From: Elusimicrobia bacterium GWA2_56_46
Lineage (GTDB): Bacteria; Elusimicrobiota; Elusimicrobia; Elusimicrobiales; UBA9959
Length of the DNA stretch: 64,000 bases
Assembly (NCBI GenBank): GCA_001799575.1
Contig: MGTT01000015.1
Location: forward strand, 175,403-239,402
Direction of reading: 5' to 3'
In this document: positions 17,677-27,293 of the stretch, piece after piece
Position numbering within the stretch: position 1 is the stretch's first letter
Layout of the letters: each line of letters starts with the position of its first letter
Translations under genes and position numbers: made by a program
The notes under the pieces: model-generated
The model's input: the letters and a program-made list of their open reading frames with translations, nothing else
Database searches by the model: none
Told to the model about the DNA's origin: nothing

Positions 17677-18225
17677 ATGATCAAGATAAATCTTATCCCG
17701 CCGGAGTATGTCGAGAGGCTCAACCGCAGGGCCATTATCGCCAAAGCGGCGGCGGCCGGCCTGATCTCCGTGGCGGTGGTGGTGATGCTCTCGATCTGGC
17801 ATTTCACCAGGGAAAAAACCAGCGAATTAAGGGTTAACCGTTTGCGGGTGGAACTGAAGAATCTCCAGGGGGATGTGGATCGGGTCAAGGCCATAGAGGC
17901 GCAGATAGCCGAGGTGCAGCGCTACCTGAATTCCATAAACAGCATTACGCAGGGAAGACTTATCTATACGCGGTTCATGCAGGACGTGACGGGGAATCTG
18001 CCGGGAACCATCTGGTTCGGCGGCATAAGCACCGTCCTTAACGGGCCCACGCTGACCGTTAGTTTTACCGTGAACTCCCGTTCCACTTATGATCTGGCCT
18101 GGTGGATAGACGCGCTGGAGAAGGACGCCAGGTATTCCGACGTAGTGGTCGGCGGAATTTCCGTGAGCGCGGCCGAGAGCGGACAGATTTTGAATACGAC
18201 AGTGACTCTGAAGTATACCCCATGA
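17677..18225 (+). CDS. pilN: type IV pilus assembly protein PilN, 182 aa
   Basis: The N-terminus MIKINLIPPEY is the conserved PilM-binding INLLP-like motif. One membrane helix (about 23-42), then a coiled coil (ELRVNRLRVELKNLQGDVDRVKAIEAQI) and a periplasmic ferredoxin-like domain. The ATGA overlap couples it to pilO. Confidence 0.92.
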   Translation: MIKINLIPPEYVERLNRRAIIAKAAAAGLISVAVVVMLSIWHFTREKTSELRVNRLRVELKNLQGDVDRVKAIEAQIAEVQRYLNSINSITQGRLIYTRFMQDVTGNLPGTIWFGGISTVLNGPTLTVSFTVNSRSTYDLAWWIDALEKDARYSDVVVGGISVSAAESGQILNTTVTLKYTP

Positions 18226-18773
18226 ACAAAATACAGCTTACAAACGAGCAACTGGGAAAAATAGCCGCGGCGGCGCTGTTCGGCGGCCTCTTTCTTTATG
18301 TCTATGCCGTGTACTTCTGGCTGCCCACCGCCAAAAAAATAGATGAGAATTCCAAGCAAGCGGCCTCCATGGAGAGCGATATTTCAAAAGCAAAAGTCCA
18401 GAAAGCCAAATACCGCGATCTGGAGTCCAAGCTGGTCTCGTTAAAAGAGGAAAAAGAAGCGGCCCAGAAAAGGCTGCCCAAGGAAAGGCAGCTTCCCGAT
18501 CTTCTCAAAACGCTGGCCACCCTCAGCGCCAAGTACAAGATCAATATCCAGGGCATTAATCCGGGCGGAAGCACGAAAGGGGAATATTTCACGAAAGTCG
18601 CCTATCAGATCTCTTTAACGGGCGATTATCATTTCCTGGGCAAATTTCTGACGGCGCTGGGGCTTGAGGAAAGGATCCTGACTATGGAAAACCTTACCAT
18701 CTCCGGCACCCCCGGAGCGCCCGCTTCCGTTTCCGCCACATTCACGCTGACAGCGTATCAGTATAACGGTTGA
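18222..18773 (+). CDS. pilO: type IV pilus assembly protein PilO, 183 aa
   Basis: Start ATG 18222 overlaps the pilN stop. A short cytoplasmic tail, one membrane helix (about 14-32, AAAALFGGLFLYVYAVYFW), a coiled coil (35-85) and a periplasmic domain with the YQISLTGDYHFLGKFLTAL pattern typical of PilO. It pairs with PilN in the inner-membrane alignment complex. Confidence 0.92.
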   Translation: MNKIQLTNEQLGKIAAAALFGGLFLYVYAVYFWLPTAKKIDENSKQAASMESDISKAKVQKAKYRDLESKLVSLKEEKEAAQKRLPKERQLPDLLKTLATLSAKYKINIQGINPGGSTKGEYFTKVAYQISLTGDYHFLGKFLTALGLEERILTMENLTISGTPGAPASVSATFTLTAYQYNG

Positions 18774-18778
18774 GGAGC

Positions 18779-19240
18779 ATGAAGATCAAAAACACGATAG
18801 TTTTTCTATGCCTGGCTCTTATCGCTCCGGCGGCCGCGCGGGCGCAGGTTCCCGCCGCCGGCGTGGGCGTTTCCACCCCGGCGCTGACCGTGGAGCAGGT
18901 TTACCGCCCGGCTAATACGCGGGATCCGCTCAAGATCTCCACGGTGTTCGGGGATGAGCATTCGCCCAAGTCCAGGGCGTCCGTTTCCGACCTGTCCAGA
19001 TCCACTTTCAGCGTCTACAATCTTTTTCTCACCGGCATTATGGAGGACAGCCGCTCCAAAGAGGCCATGCTCGCGGATAACGCTACCGGTCTGATTTATA
19101 TTCTCAAAGGGGGAAAACTGCTGGATTCCAAGAGAAAACAGGTGCCCGGCGTCTCCGGAGTCATAAAGGGGAAACAGGTCGTCCTGATGACGGAAGATAA
19201 AAAAGTGCAGCAGCTGAATCTTCATGAAACTGAGAAGTAA
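18779..19240 (+). CDS. pilP: PilP-like pilus assembly protein, 153 aa
   Basis: Signal peptide MKIKNTIVFLCLALIAPAAA ending ARA, then a disordered linker with VYRPANTRDPLKIS, the RDP motif of PilP, and a small beta domain (YNLFLTGIMEDSRSKEAMLADN...). PilP normally is a lipoprotein joining PilNO to the secretin; here no lipobox cysteine is visible, so it may be a soluble periplasmic form. Start ATG 18779 is favoured by the signal peptide although its GAGGAG site is very close; TTG 18770 is an alternative. Confidence 0.8.
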   Translation: MKIKNTIVFLCLALIAPAAARAQVPAAGVGVSTPALTVEQVYRPANTRDPLKISTVFGDEHSPKSRASVSDLSRSTFSVYNLFLTGIMEDSRSKEAMLADNATGLIYILKGGKLLDSKRKQVPGVSGVIKGKQVVLMTEDKKVQQLNLHETEK

Positions 19241-19258
19241 GAAACAGGATATAACGAT

Positions 19259-21142
19259 ATGAAAAAAACGACGGCTTTGCTCATGACAATCCTTTTCCTG
19301 GCGCAGAACCCGCTTTTTATCTACGCCGCGGAAAACGCCCTGGTCCGCTCAGTAAGGGTCTCGGCTGAGAGCGTCTACATAACCACCGACAAACCGGTGA
19401 AATACAAGGCTTTCGCGATGAGCCAGCCGCCCAAACTGGTGGTGGAGCTGGAGGACGCGAGACTGAGGACGCTGGAGGAAATTCCCGTGAATAGCGTCTT
19501 TATAAAGAAAGTGCGGACAGGGCAGTTCAGAACCAGCCCCGTGAGCGTTTCAAGAGTTGTTCTGGAGCTTACCCAGAAAGCCGTGTACGATATAACCCAG
19601 AAAGGGAACGAACTGGTGGTGGTGTTGGGCGGTAAATTCGGTCCCGGAAAATCGGGTCTTAAAGATGCCCCGGCCGCCGCCGAGCCGGCCGCCGAGGGTG
19701 TAAAGGTGATAACGCCCAGTTCCCAGGACAATTCGCCTGAATTATCGACAATTTCCGTCAAAGCGGCGAACCCGAATCGCGAGAACATTCCAGTCATCGT
19801 TCCCCAGGCGCGGCCGCTTAAAACGGACAGGATTTCCAGAAGTATCATGGATAATCTGCCGACCGACCCCGTCAATCTGGATTACAGCGAGGCGAATGTC
19901 CGCGACATTATAGGTATGCTTGCCGCCAAAGCCGGCATAAATATCATCTACTCCGACGATGTCACCGGCACGACCAGTATAAATCTGAACAAGGTTCCGT
20001 TTGACGAGGCTTTCAGGACTATTTTAAACGTGAATGGTCTTGCCGCGCAGCAGGTCGGCGACAATATCCTCAGGATCGCCTCGCCCCAGACGTTTATGGC
20101 CGAACAGAAAAAAGCTTTCCTGCAGACCCGGGTGTTCTTCCTGAACTATTCCCGGGCCGCGGAAGTTAAGACTCAACTGACTGCCGTGGCCGCCGCGGAG
20201 GTCGGTCTGGGGAAATACGCCGTGGATGAGGGCAATAACGCCCTTATCGTGACCGATTCGGCCCTGGGCCTGGAAAACACCGCCAGACTTGTCAAAAGCC
20301 TGGACCGGGCGCCCAAGCAGGTTCTTATCGAAGCCAAACTCGTGGAGGTCTCGCTGGACAACTCGCTCGATTACGGCATCCAGTGGTCCGGCTACGGGGA
20401 AAAGGACGGTAATTACGTGGGCGGCGGAAATATAGCGAGTAATATCGGCCCCGCCAGTCTGCCCAGCCCCGGCCGGGTCCTGCCAGGTTATAGCGGCGCT
20501 CTCACCGGCGTTCCGGCGCCGCTGAGCGCGACCGGCGGCGGAACGGGCGTAAATCTGCCGGCCAATCTTGTTTACGGCGCTTTCCGCCTGGGCAAAGTGG
20601 CCTCCAACTATATGTTCGATACCGTCATCACGGCGGCGGCCAAAAAGGGTAAGGCAAAAGTCCTTTCCAACCCCAAGGTCGCCACTCTCAACAATAAGCA
20701 GGCGACTATCAACATCACCACGCAGATCCCGTACACGACCACCGAAACCACTCAAACCGTGCCGCCGGTTTCCACCACTAAAGTCGTTTACCTGACCACG
20801 GGAATCATTCTGAACGTTACCCCCACCATCAACTCCGACGGGCGCATCTCCATGAAGATAAATCCGCAGGTAAGCCAGCCTTCCCCGGCCTCCGTGGTGA
20901 CTCCCGCCGCGGGCGGGGCCCCCGGCATAGATACCAGATCCGCCGACACCAACGTGATCGTGCACGACGGTGAAACTATCGTCATCGGCGGCCTGATACA
21001 CGACACGCAGGCGGAAGCCGTCTACAAGGTGCCGATCCTCGGAGATATCCCGATTCTCGGCTACCTGTTCAAGAAGAAGTCCATGAGCAGAACCAGGATG
21101 GAGCTCCTGATATTCGTTACTCCCAGGATCATAGAGGGGTAA
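19259..21142 (+). CDS. pilQ: type IV pilus secretin PilQ, 627 aa
   Basis: Outer-membrane channel for the pilus fibre. Signal peptide (1-23), one AMIN domain (about 26-122), an N0/STN-like domain (about 202-280, VNLDYSEANVRDIIGMLAAKAG), an N1 domain (about 284-365) and the secretin core (about 370-625) with VPILGDIPILGYLFKKK and ELLIFVTPRI. Having one AMIN domain where many homologues have two or more keeps it short. End of the operon; pilB, pilC, pilT and pilins are not in the window. A repeat block follows. Confidence 0.95.
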   Translation: MKKTTALLMTILFLAQNPLFIYAAENALVRSVRVSAESVYITTDKPVKYKAFAMSQPPKLVVELEDARLRTLEEIPVNSVFIKKVRTGQFRTSPVSVSRVVLELTQKAVYDITQKGNELVVVLGGKFGPGKSGLKDAPAAAEPAAEGVKVITPSSQDNSPELSTISVKAANPNRENIPVIVPQARPLKTDRISRSIMDNLPTDPVNLDYSEANVRDIIGMLAAKAGINIIYSDDVTGTTSINLNKVPFDEAFRTILNVNGLAAQQVGDNILRIASPQTFMAEQKKAFLQTRVFFLNYSRAAEVKTQLTAVAAAEVGLGKYAVDEGNNALIVTDSALGLENTARLVKSLDRAPKQVLIEAKLVEVSLDNSLDYGIQWSGYGEKDGNYVGGGNIASNIGPASLPSPGRVLPGYSGALTGVPAPLSATGGGTGVNLPANLVYGAFRLGKVASNYMFDTVITAAAKKGKAKVLSNPKVATLNNKQATINITTQIPYTTTETTQTVPPVSTTKVVYLTTGIILNVTPTINSDGRISMKINPQVSQPSPASVVTPAAGGAPGIDTRSADTNVIVHDGETIVIGGLIHDTQAEAVYKVPILGDIPILGYLFKKKSMSRTRMELLIFVTPRIIEG

Positions 21143-21150
21143 GCCAGCGC

Positions 21151-21290
21151 CGAATTCCTTAATTGGAATTCGGAGGTATGAGGGATGAAGGCTGAGGGAT
21201 GAAGAAATAATTTTGGGTTTTGGAGTGTTGTTTTGCCTCATCCCTCATCCCTCATCCCTCATCTTTCCGAAAATCGCGGCCGCGATTTTC
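21151..21290. repeat. two palindromes around inverted GGATGAG/CTCATCC repeat arms
   Basis: Order: palindrome CCGAATTCC-TTAA-TTGGAATTCGG-like (from 21152), left arm of GGATGAAGGCTGAG units, a 35-bp spacer, right arm of CTCATCC units (21237-21263), then palindrome CGAAAATCGC-GGCC-GCGATTTTCG (21268-21291). The right half is translated as the N-terminus of the next gene. Confidence 0.7.
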
Positions 21291-22780
21291 GTGTTAGCCT
21301 GCTGGTACTTACCCTCTTTCCGTTTCTGCTTCTCGCGCCGATCCTGCAGGGGATCTGGAGCCTCAGGACGCAGTTCCTGCTCGAAGCCGCCGTCTTTCTG
21401 ACCGGCGGCTTCTGGTTTTTAAGGGAGATACGCGCGGGAAGGCTTCCCTCTTTCATCTCCGACCGCAGGAATATTCCGCTGTTGTTTGCCCTTATTTTTT
21501 CATTTTTAGCTTCCCGGCTGAGCCCGGTCGGCGCTTTGATCGCGCCCGAGTGGTGGAATTTCCTTACCGGCATCTTTATACTGGCGTTCGCTTCTTCGCT
21601 TACCACGGAGGAGCGCAAAAGCGCGGATCTGGCCCTGAGGCTTGCGGCCTGGTTCATAGTCCTGCTGAGTTTTTATCAGGGTTACATTCTTGCGGTCAAG
21701 GGCGCCGGCAGCCTCACGGCTTCCCTCACCAACGCCAACGCGCTGGCGCTTTTTGCGATCATGATCCTGCCCCTTGCCGTTCTGTGGCGGGATTTTTTCC
21801 TGTTGGCGGCCCTGTCCGTAGTTCTTATCCTGACGATGTCGGTGGCGGCGATCCTGGGGCTGCTGGTCGGCGCCTGTTTTTACGCGGCTGATAATATCAG
21901 GCGCGGCGATTTGAAAAAAAACTGGTGGGTCTTCGCCGCGCTGGGGGCCGTGGCCGCGGCCGCCGTTTCGCAGCTTGAGCTGCGTTCCGTGTCGGATCGG
22001 TTGTTGTGGTGGGGTTCGGCTCTCAGGATGTTCTCCGACAGGCCGCTGCTTGGTTTCGGACAGGGCGCTTTCACCTATGTTTATCCGGCTTTTCATCAGC
22101 CCGACGCGGCCAGACTGGCCTCCATCTACGCCCATAATTACTATCTGGAATTCCTGTCCGAGAACGGCCTGCCCGCTTTTATTTTCTGGGGCTGGGCGGT
22201 GCTGGCCCGGCTGAGAGGAATCAAAGGGCTGAAAAAATACGCCCTGATCGCCGTGTTGGCCCACTCTTTCGCCGATTTCGGCCTGGCTGTGCCCGCTAAT
22301 TTTTTTATTTTCTGTTATCTGCTGGCGGAACCGGGAGAGGCGCCGGCGCCGGTGTCCGGCGCCGCTAGCCTGAAAACGCTGGCGGCCGCGGCGCTCGCAA
22401 TCCTGATGGCCGCGCATCTGTCGGGGGTTGTGCTCAGGAAGGCGGCCCTAGATCGCGCCCAGGAGTCTGTGGTGAAAGCCTGCGCCGCCGGGGATTATTC
22501 AAAGGCGGAAGATCTTCTCAGGGAAGCCTCCGAGAAAGAGCCGGAGAACCCGCTGATCCCGCAGATGCTGGGACAGGTTCTTCTGCGGGCGGGCTTGGAG
22601 AAAAAGGATCGGCCGACGCTTTTCCGGGCGGCTGTTTCTTTGGAACGCGCTCTGAGCCTGAATCCGTATGACGCCGCGTCGTACCGCGACCTGGGAAAGC
22701 TTTATTCCGCGGCCGGAGAGCGGGGCATGGCTGAAAGTCTTTTGAAAAGGAAACGGGAGGTGTTCAGGTGGGAGCGCTGA
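21233..22780 (+). CDS. O-antigen-ligase/polymerase-like membrane protein with TPR tail, 515 aa
   Basis: About ten membrane segments (20-400) with the Wzy_C hallmark LGFGQGAFTYVYPAF then IYAHNYYLEFLSENGLPAF. A C-terminal TPR region (about 415-510: GDYSKAEDLLREASEKEPENP, FRAAVSLERALSLNPYDA) follows. Such proteins ligate or polymerise glycans at the periplasmic face, including pilin O-glycosylation; the place right after pilQ makes a pilin oligosaccharyltransferase (PglL-like) role possible but unproven. The start is odd: TTG 21233 with a GGAG site, so the first 19 residues come from the CTCATCC repeat. A later internal start is possible. Confidence 0.75.
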   Translation: MPHPSSLIPHLSENRGRDFRVSLLVLTLFPFLLLAPILQGIWSLRTQFLLEAAVFLTGGFWFLREIRAGRLPSFISDRRNIPLLFALIFSFLASRLSPVGALIAPEWWNFLTGIFILAFASSLTTEERKSADLALRLAAWFIVLLSFYQGYILAVKGAGSLTASLTNANALALFAIMILPLAVLWRDFFLLAALSVVLILTMSVAAILGLLVGACFYAADNIRRGDLKKNWWVFAALGAVAAAAVSQLELRSVSDRLLWWGSALRMFSDRPLLGFGQGAFTYVYPAFHQPDAARLASIYAHNYYLEFLSENGLPAFIFWGWAVLARLRGIKGLKKYALIAVLAHSFADFGLAVPANFFIFCYLLAEPGEAPAPVSGAASLKTLAAAALAILMAAHLSGVVLRKAALDRAQESVVKACAAGDYSKAEDLLREASEKEPENPLIPQMLGQVLLRAGLEKKDRPTLFRAAVSLERALSLNPYDAASYRDLGKLYSAAGERGMAESLLKRKREVFRWER

Positions 22781-24528
22781 AGACATCTTTTAACCTGAAA
22801 ATTGCGGCAATGTTCGGATCAATGGCGGAGCCGCTCTCCCGGAAGAATGGAGCTGGTTACGCGGCGGCCATCCCGGCGCTGTTCCTGTGCCTGGCCGCGG
22901 CGCCGGGCGGCATGAGGAGCGCCGCCTCCTGGGGCGTGTTTTCGGCGGTTTTCCTTATATATCTCGCTTTTTTTGAAAAAGATTTTTCACTATCCGGCCT
23001 GGGGCCGTGGGCGCTGCTCGGGGCCTGGCTGCTGGCCGGAACCGCGTTTTCGGCCGAACCTTTGAACAGTTTCTGGTATTTTTCCCGGTACCTTATACTC
23101 CTGGCTTTTTTAAGTTTTACGCGAAAGGCGGGAGAAGCGGCCCGCACGCCGTGGATCGGCGCCGTTTTCCTGCTGGCAGGCGCCGCCTGCCTTACGGTCT
23201 TCTGGCAGGCGCTGACGGGCCGCGGAGTGAGCGGGATGATCGGGCCGAACGTCAATTACAGCACGGCTTTCATGGCGGCGGCTTTTGCCGGCCTCGCCGC
23301 GCTGCTTTTCCAGGCCGAAAAATCCGGAGCCAGGATTGCCTGCGCGCTTGGTTTGGCGCTTCTTGGCGCCGCTATAGCCGTCGTTAATTCCAGGGGAGCA
23401 GTTCTCGGCGCGCTGGCCGCGGTCTTTTTCATGTTTTGCCTGAAAGGCTCTTTCCGGGCGGCGGTTTATTTCGTGATAGCGGCGTTAGTAATAGTTGTTT
23501 GTCTTCCGGCCGGAGAGTTCAACTGGCTGCTGAAGCTTTATGATCCGCGCTCCCTCGGGCGCTTCGGCATCTGGGGCAGCGCGTTCGACGCGATGGCGGC
23601 CAGGCCTGTTTTCGGCTGGGGCCCCGGACTTTTTGAACGCGCCTTTGAAATGTTCAAATTCCCCTTCCACGACGGCATTTCCTATTACGGGCATTTCACT
23701 CTTCACGCGCACAGCGAACCGCTCAATCTGGCCGCCGAAGCCGGGATACCGGCTATGCTGGTCTTCGTCTGGGCCTGGGCGCGCGGGACGTTCCGGGCGC
23801 CGGGAAAGGATACCGGCAGCCTTATCCTTAAAGTCTTTGCCGTTTCCCTTTTCGCGCAGTCCTCGGTGGACATCATTTTTTATTCCGGGACGCCGCAGAT
23901 ATTGTTTTTCGGAACCATGGGCCTGCTCGCGGCCGGTGAAAGACATCCGGTGGAAGCGCCGCGGGTAACGCGGCCGTGGCTGTTGATCGCGTTGTCGCTC
24001 TGCTGCGGCGCGGCGTTCCTTTCCCGCTTTTCATTTGAGCGGGCCAGGGTCTGCGCCCTGGATCCGTCGGTTTCACCAGCCTTAAGAAGCGGCTGTCTTA
24101 AAAAGGCCCTGGCGTTCGCTCCCGGGGATGCCGGCCTGGCCGGGGCCGCCGTCCCTCTTTCCCTGGCTCTGGACGGGAATTACGTCCGCGCGGCGGCCCT
24201 GGCCGAAAACGCCATCCTGAGAACTCCGAAATCACCGCTTCCGTATTTTGACGCCGCGAATCTTTACCTTGCGGGAGGTGATTCCGCCTCGGCGGAGCGG
24301 CTGCTCAGAAAAGCGGCGGCGCTCGAACCTGATTTTCTAAGGGCCCGGCTTGCGCTGGCGGAAATCTCCCTGTCCCTGGGAGAACGCGGCGCCGCGGCCC
24401 GGGAAATAGCCGGGATAGAAGCGGTTCTGAACAGGAAACCGGATCTCTCCCGGGCTTCGGCTTATGACCGGGCGCTCCTCTCTCTGCCCGGGGCGGAGTA
24501 TGATAAAATAAGGAAGAAATTGCGGTAA
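22768..24528 (+). CDS. second O-antigen-ligase-like membrane protein with TPR tail, 586 aa
   Basis: GTG start (GGGAGG site 7 bp upstream), overlapping the previous gene by 13 bp. About ten membrane helices; Wzy_C-type motif FGWGPGLFERAFEMF then LHAHSEPLNLAAEAGIPA; C-terminal TPR-like repeats (about 440-570, LPYFDAANLYLAGGDSASAERLLRKAAALEP). It shares architecture with its neighbour, so the pair probably arose by duplication. Likely a periplasmic glycan ligase or polymerase, possibly for pilus or surface glycans. Confidence 0.75.
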   Translation: MGALKTSFNLKIAAMFGSMAEPLSRKNGAGYAAAIPALFLCLAAAPGGMRSAASWGVFSAVFLIYLAFFEKDFSLSGLGPWALLGAWLLAGTAFSAEPLNSFWYFSRYLILLAFLSFTRKAGEAARTPWIGAVFLLAGAACLTVFWQALTGRGVSGMIGPNVNYSTAFMAAAFAGLAALLFQAEKSGARIACALGLALLGAAIAVVNSRGAVLGALAAVFFMFCLKGSFRAAVYFVIAALVIVVCLPAGEFNWLLKLYDPRSLGRFGIWGSAFDAMAARPVFGWGPGLFERAFEMFKFPFHDGISYYGHFTLHAHSEPLNLAAEAGIPAMLVFVWAWARGTFRAPGKDTGSLILKVFAVSLFAQSSVDIIFYSGTPQILFFGTMGLLAAGERHPVEAPRVTRPWLLIALSLCCGAAFLSRFSFERARVCALDPSVSPALRSGCLKKALAFAPGDAGLAGAAVPLSLALDGNYVRAAALAENAILRTPKSPLPYFDAANLYLAGGDSASAERLLRKAAALEPDFLRARLALAEISLSLGERGAAAREIAGIEAVLNRKPDLSRASAYDRALLSLPGAEYDKIRKKLR

Positions 24529-24546
24529 CTCATAGCCTTAACCGTT

Positions 24547-25698
24547 ATGCGGCAAAATACCAATTGGAGGGATTATTGTTTTAAACCGGAGAACACGCTG
24601 CCCGGCAACGCCGTGCGGCTGCTCAGGAACGGGGAGGAGGCCTTTGCCGAAACCCTGAAAACCCTGCGGTCGGCCAAGAAATACATCCTGCTGGAGTTCT
24701 ACGCTTTTGCCGACGACGCTGTGGGCCGCATATTCAGCGATCTGCTGCGGGAAAAGGCCGGGGAGGGAGTGGCGGTTTACCTTATCTATGACGCCGTGGG
24801 ATCCATCCTGACGGACAAGGATTTTTTTGCCGCGATGGCCGCCGGCGGAGTCAACGTGGGCGAATTCAGGCCGGTGGTGCTCTGGAAACCGTATTGGAAC
24901 TGGATCAAGCGCGATCATCGCAAGCTCGTCTGCGTCGACGGCGAGGCCGCCCTCGTGGGCGGCTTCAATATTACCGTATACGACGCGCCCGTCCAATTGG
25001 GCGGCCGCGGCTGGAAAGACGCGCAGGTGAGGGTGGAGGGTCCGGTGGTGGGGGAAGTGGAAAGACTTTTTTTGGAATCCTGGGCGGCCGCCAAGGGCTC
25101 TTCCGGCCCGGCGCCGTTCTTAAAGCCGGGTGAAAAAAGTTTCGCCGGCGAGGTCTGCGCTTCGGTCGTCTCGGCGTCCGGTATGCGGAATTTCAGATCC
25201 ATCAGGCGGAGCTACAGCTATGCCATAGACCGTGCCCGGCGGTATATTTATATCACCAACGCTTATTTTCTTCCGGACAGGTTCGTTTACCGGCGGCTCA
25301 TCAGGGCCGTCAGACGCGGGGTGGACGTGCGCATCATCGGGCCCTATAAGACCGACCATCCCTATATACGCTGGGCCACCTGGTCCACCTATCCGCACAT
25401 GATAAAAAACGGCATCAAAATATACGAATGGCAGGAAGAGATCCTGCACTCCAAGACCGCGGTCATAGACGGGATCTGGTCTTCGGTCGGCAGCCACAAC
25501 CTGGATCACCGCAGCCTGCATTACAATCTTGAAGTAAACGTAAATGTTTATGACGGGGAGTTCGGAGCGGAGATGGCGCGCGTTTTCCGGGATGATCTTA
25601 AAAAATCAAAACCGGTCACGCTGGCCGAAACCCAGAGCCGTCCTTTGCTTTCGAAAGCGGCCAGCAAGCTGCTGTATCTGTTTCGGTCATGGCTGTAA
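24547..25698 (+). CDS. phospholipase D family protein, cardiolipin synthase-like, 383 aa
   Basis: Two HKD catalytic motifs: HRKLVCVD with GGFN after it (about 121-135) and HSKTAVID with GSHNLDHRS (about 301-320). Each supplies half of the active site that makes a phospho-histidine intermediate. Closest in layout to ClsB/ClsC-type cardiolipin synthases without N-terminal membrane helices, which join phosphatidylglycerol with another phospholipid. A nuclease or other PLD activity is less likely given the length and spacing. It follows the ligase genes by 18 bp. Confidence 0.85.
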   Translation: MRQNTNWRDYCFKPENTLPGNAVRLLRNGEEAFAETLKTLRSAKKYILLEFYAFADDAVGRIFSDLLREKAGEGVAVYLIYDAVGSILTDKDFFAAMAAGGVNVGEFRPVVLWKPYWNWIKRDHRKLVCVDGEAALVGGFNITVYDAPVQLGGRGWKDAQVRVEGPVVGEVERLFLESWAAAKGSSGPAPFLKPGEKSFAGEVCASVVSASGMRNFRSIRRSYSYAIDRARRYIYITNAYFLPDRFVYRRLIRAVRRGVDVRIIGPYKTDHPYIRWATWSTYPHMIKNGIKIYEWQEEILHSKTAVIDGIWSSVGSHNLDHRSLHYNLEVNVNVYDGEFGAEMARVFRDDLKKSKPVTLAETQSRPLLSKAASKLLYLFRSWL

Positions 25699-25718
25699 AG
25701 GACAGTGGTTAGTGTGTT

Positions 25719-27203
25719 ATGAAAAGTTCAATTGTTTTATTTATTTTGGCGCCGGTTGTTTTCTTTTCCTTTATGCCGGAAGCCCGGGCTTCGGACTTTG
25801 AGGTTCCGCCGGCCTCCGTCAACGCAGAAGAGCTGCGCGGGATCAGGGACAGGCTGGCGGTCAGCCTTTTCTTCCGGGGAGAGCTGGCGGACAAAATAAT
25901 AGAGGCGGGTTTCCAGGATCGGCTTATAAAATTTACCGGCCGGGAAACCCATTCGGCCGTCAGGCTGGCCCTGCTGGACTGGATAAACAAAAACCAGGAC
26001 GAGGCGTCCAGGCTGTACTTTTACCTCAGGGAGCGCCGGCCCGCGGACGCGCCGCCGCCGGAGACTATAGAGTACAAGCTGCCGTCCTGGCAGATAAATC
26101 CGGATTTCCTGGGGCTTGTGCAGGGGGTAAACAAGGCCGCCGGCGACGCCGCCGCCGGGGACGAAGAGCTGAGCCTTACCGCCCAGAGGCTTTTTGACAG
26201 TTCTCAGGCGCCGCCTGAGGACTACTCCCCCCGGCTTCCGGAGGGAGCCGGCGGAGCGCGGGGCGCGGGCCGCGCCGCAGACGCCGTCGGTTACGCCGAT
26301 TATAATTTAAACACGGCGGGCGCGGATCGCGAGAGCCGGGCGCTCGGCGGCAGGCTGGAGAAAGCCAGGTCTTCTTTGGAGGCCGGGCCGGGGGGAGGGG
26401 AAAAGGGAGGCGTCCACGCCAGCCAGCGGCGGATTTTTGATGAAACTTTTTTTCTGTACAGGGAGTTCGTGGTGGCGCTGGCCGGATTGAAAGGGCGGGC
26501 GAAAATAACCAGGGAGGAGGCCGGGCGGCTGGAGGCCCTGCGGCGCTCCGTCAGGAAAAATCTCGGCGAACTGGAGGCGCTGTCCGTGATGCGGGAGATC
26601 AACAGGCGGGCGGGCGCGATACCCGGGGACGCGCCGGGCGCCAAAGCGCTGCTGGCCGACGCCAGGCTCATGGAAGAGGCGGTCAAAAATTTTATCTCCG
26701 GACTGGAGAAAGATCCGGAAAAAATAAAAGCCGCCGGGCCCCGTCTGGCCGAGCTGGGTAAAGCTTTTGAGTTCTGGACGCTGAAGTTTTCCGCTCATGA
26801 ACGGTTAATGTGTTTGAAGAGCAGGATAGCGGGCCGAGGGTTTTCGTGCGTTTTCGATAAGCTGGTTTTTGGGTATCTGGCCCGGTTCCACCCTGCGGCG
26901 GATTATGTGAGGCTGTCCGCGGCGCTGGCCGGGAAAGCGAAAACCATAGATGGTTCCCTTGAGGGCGTGGCGGCCGGCGATTACGAGTCCGCCGCTCTTT
27001 TTTCCGGCGGGGGCGGAGGGACCCTTGCGGAAAAAATCGAGGAAGCAGAGGCCGAGGCGGCCCGGCTGGAATCGTATTCCAGGTTCAACCGTCTGCTGCA
27101 ATTCGTTTTCTGGGACGCGTTCGTCAACCCGCTCTGCCTGGAACCCGCCCCCCGAGGCATAGCCGCGGACAACAGCTTTTTATTCCCGGGCATCGCGCGG
27201 TAA
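25719..27203 (+). CDS. secreted protein of unknown function, 494 aa
   Basis: Signal peptide (about 1-25, IVLFILAPVVFFSFMPEARA). The mature part is highly charged and helical: Ala, Glu and Arg rich with a low-complexity Gly/Ala region at about 170-230. Four cysteines lie in the C-terminal third. No enzymatic motif is seen and I recognise no family; it looks lineage-restricted. It follows the PLD gene by 20 bp, after a short GTGGTTAGTG repeat remnant, and may be cotranscribed with it. Confidence 0.75.
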   Translation: MKSSIVLFILAPVVFFSFMPEARASDFEVPPASVNAEELRGIRDRLAVSLFFRGELADKIIEAGFQDRLIKFTGRETHSAVRLALLDWINKNQDEASRLYFYLRERRPADAPPPETIEYKLPSWQINPDFLGLVQGVNKAAGDAAAGDEELSLTAQRLFDSSQAPPEDYSPRLPEGAGGARGAGRAADAVGYADYNLNTAGADRESRALGGRLEKARSSLEAGPGGGEKGGVHASQRRIFDETFFLYREFVVALAGLKGRAKITREEAGRLEALRRSVRKNLGELEALSVMREINRRAGAIPGDAPGAKALLADARLMEEAVKNFISGLEKDPEKIKAAGPRLAELGKAFEFWTLKFSAHERLMCLKSRIAGRGFSCVFDKLVFGYLARFHPAADYVRLSAALAGKAKTIDGSLEGVAAGDYESAALFSGGGGGTLAEKIEEAEAEAARLESYSRFNRLLQFVFWDAFVNPLCLEPAPRGIAADNSFLFPGIAR

Positions 27204-27293
27204 AATGAGGTTCGCGGGCGCCGCCGGTTCCAGCGTTCCCCAACAATTCCGGACTTTCGCAACGAGGCGCCCTAACCCAAATCCGTTAATAAA

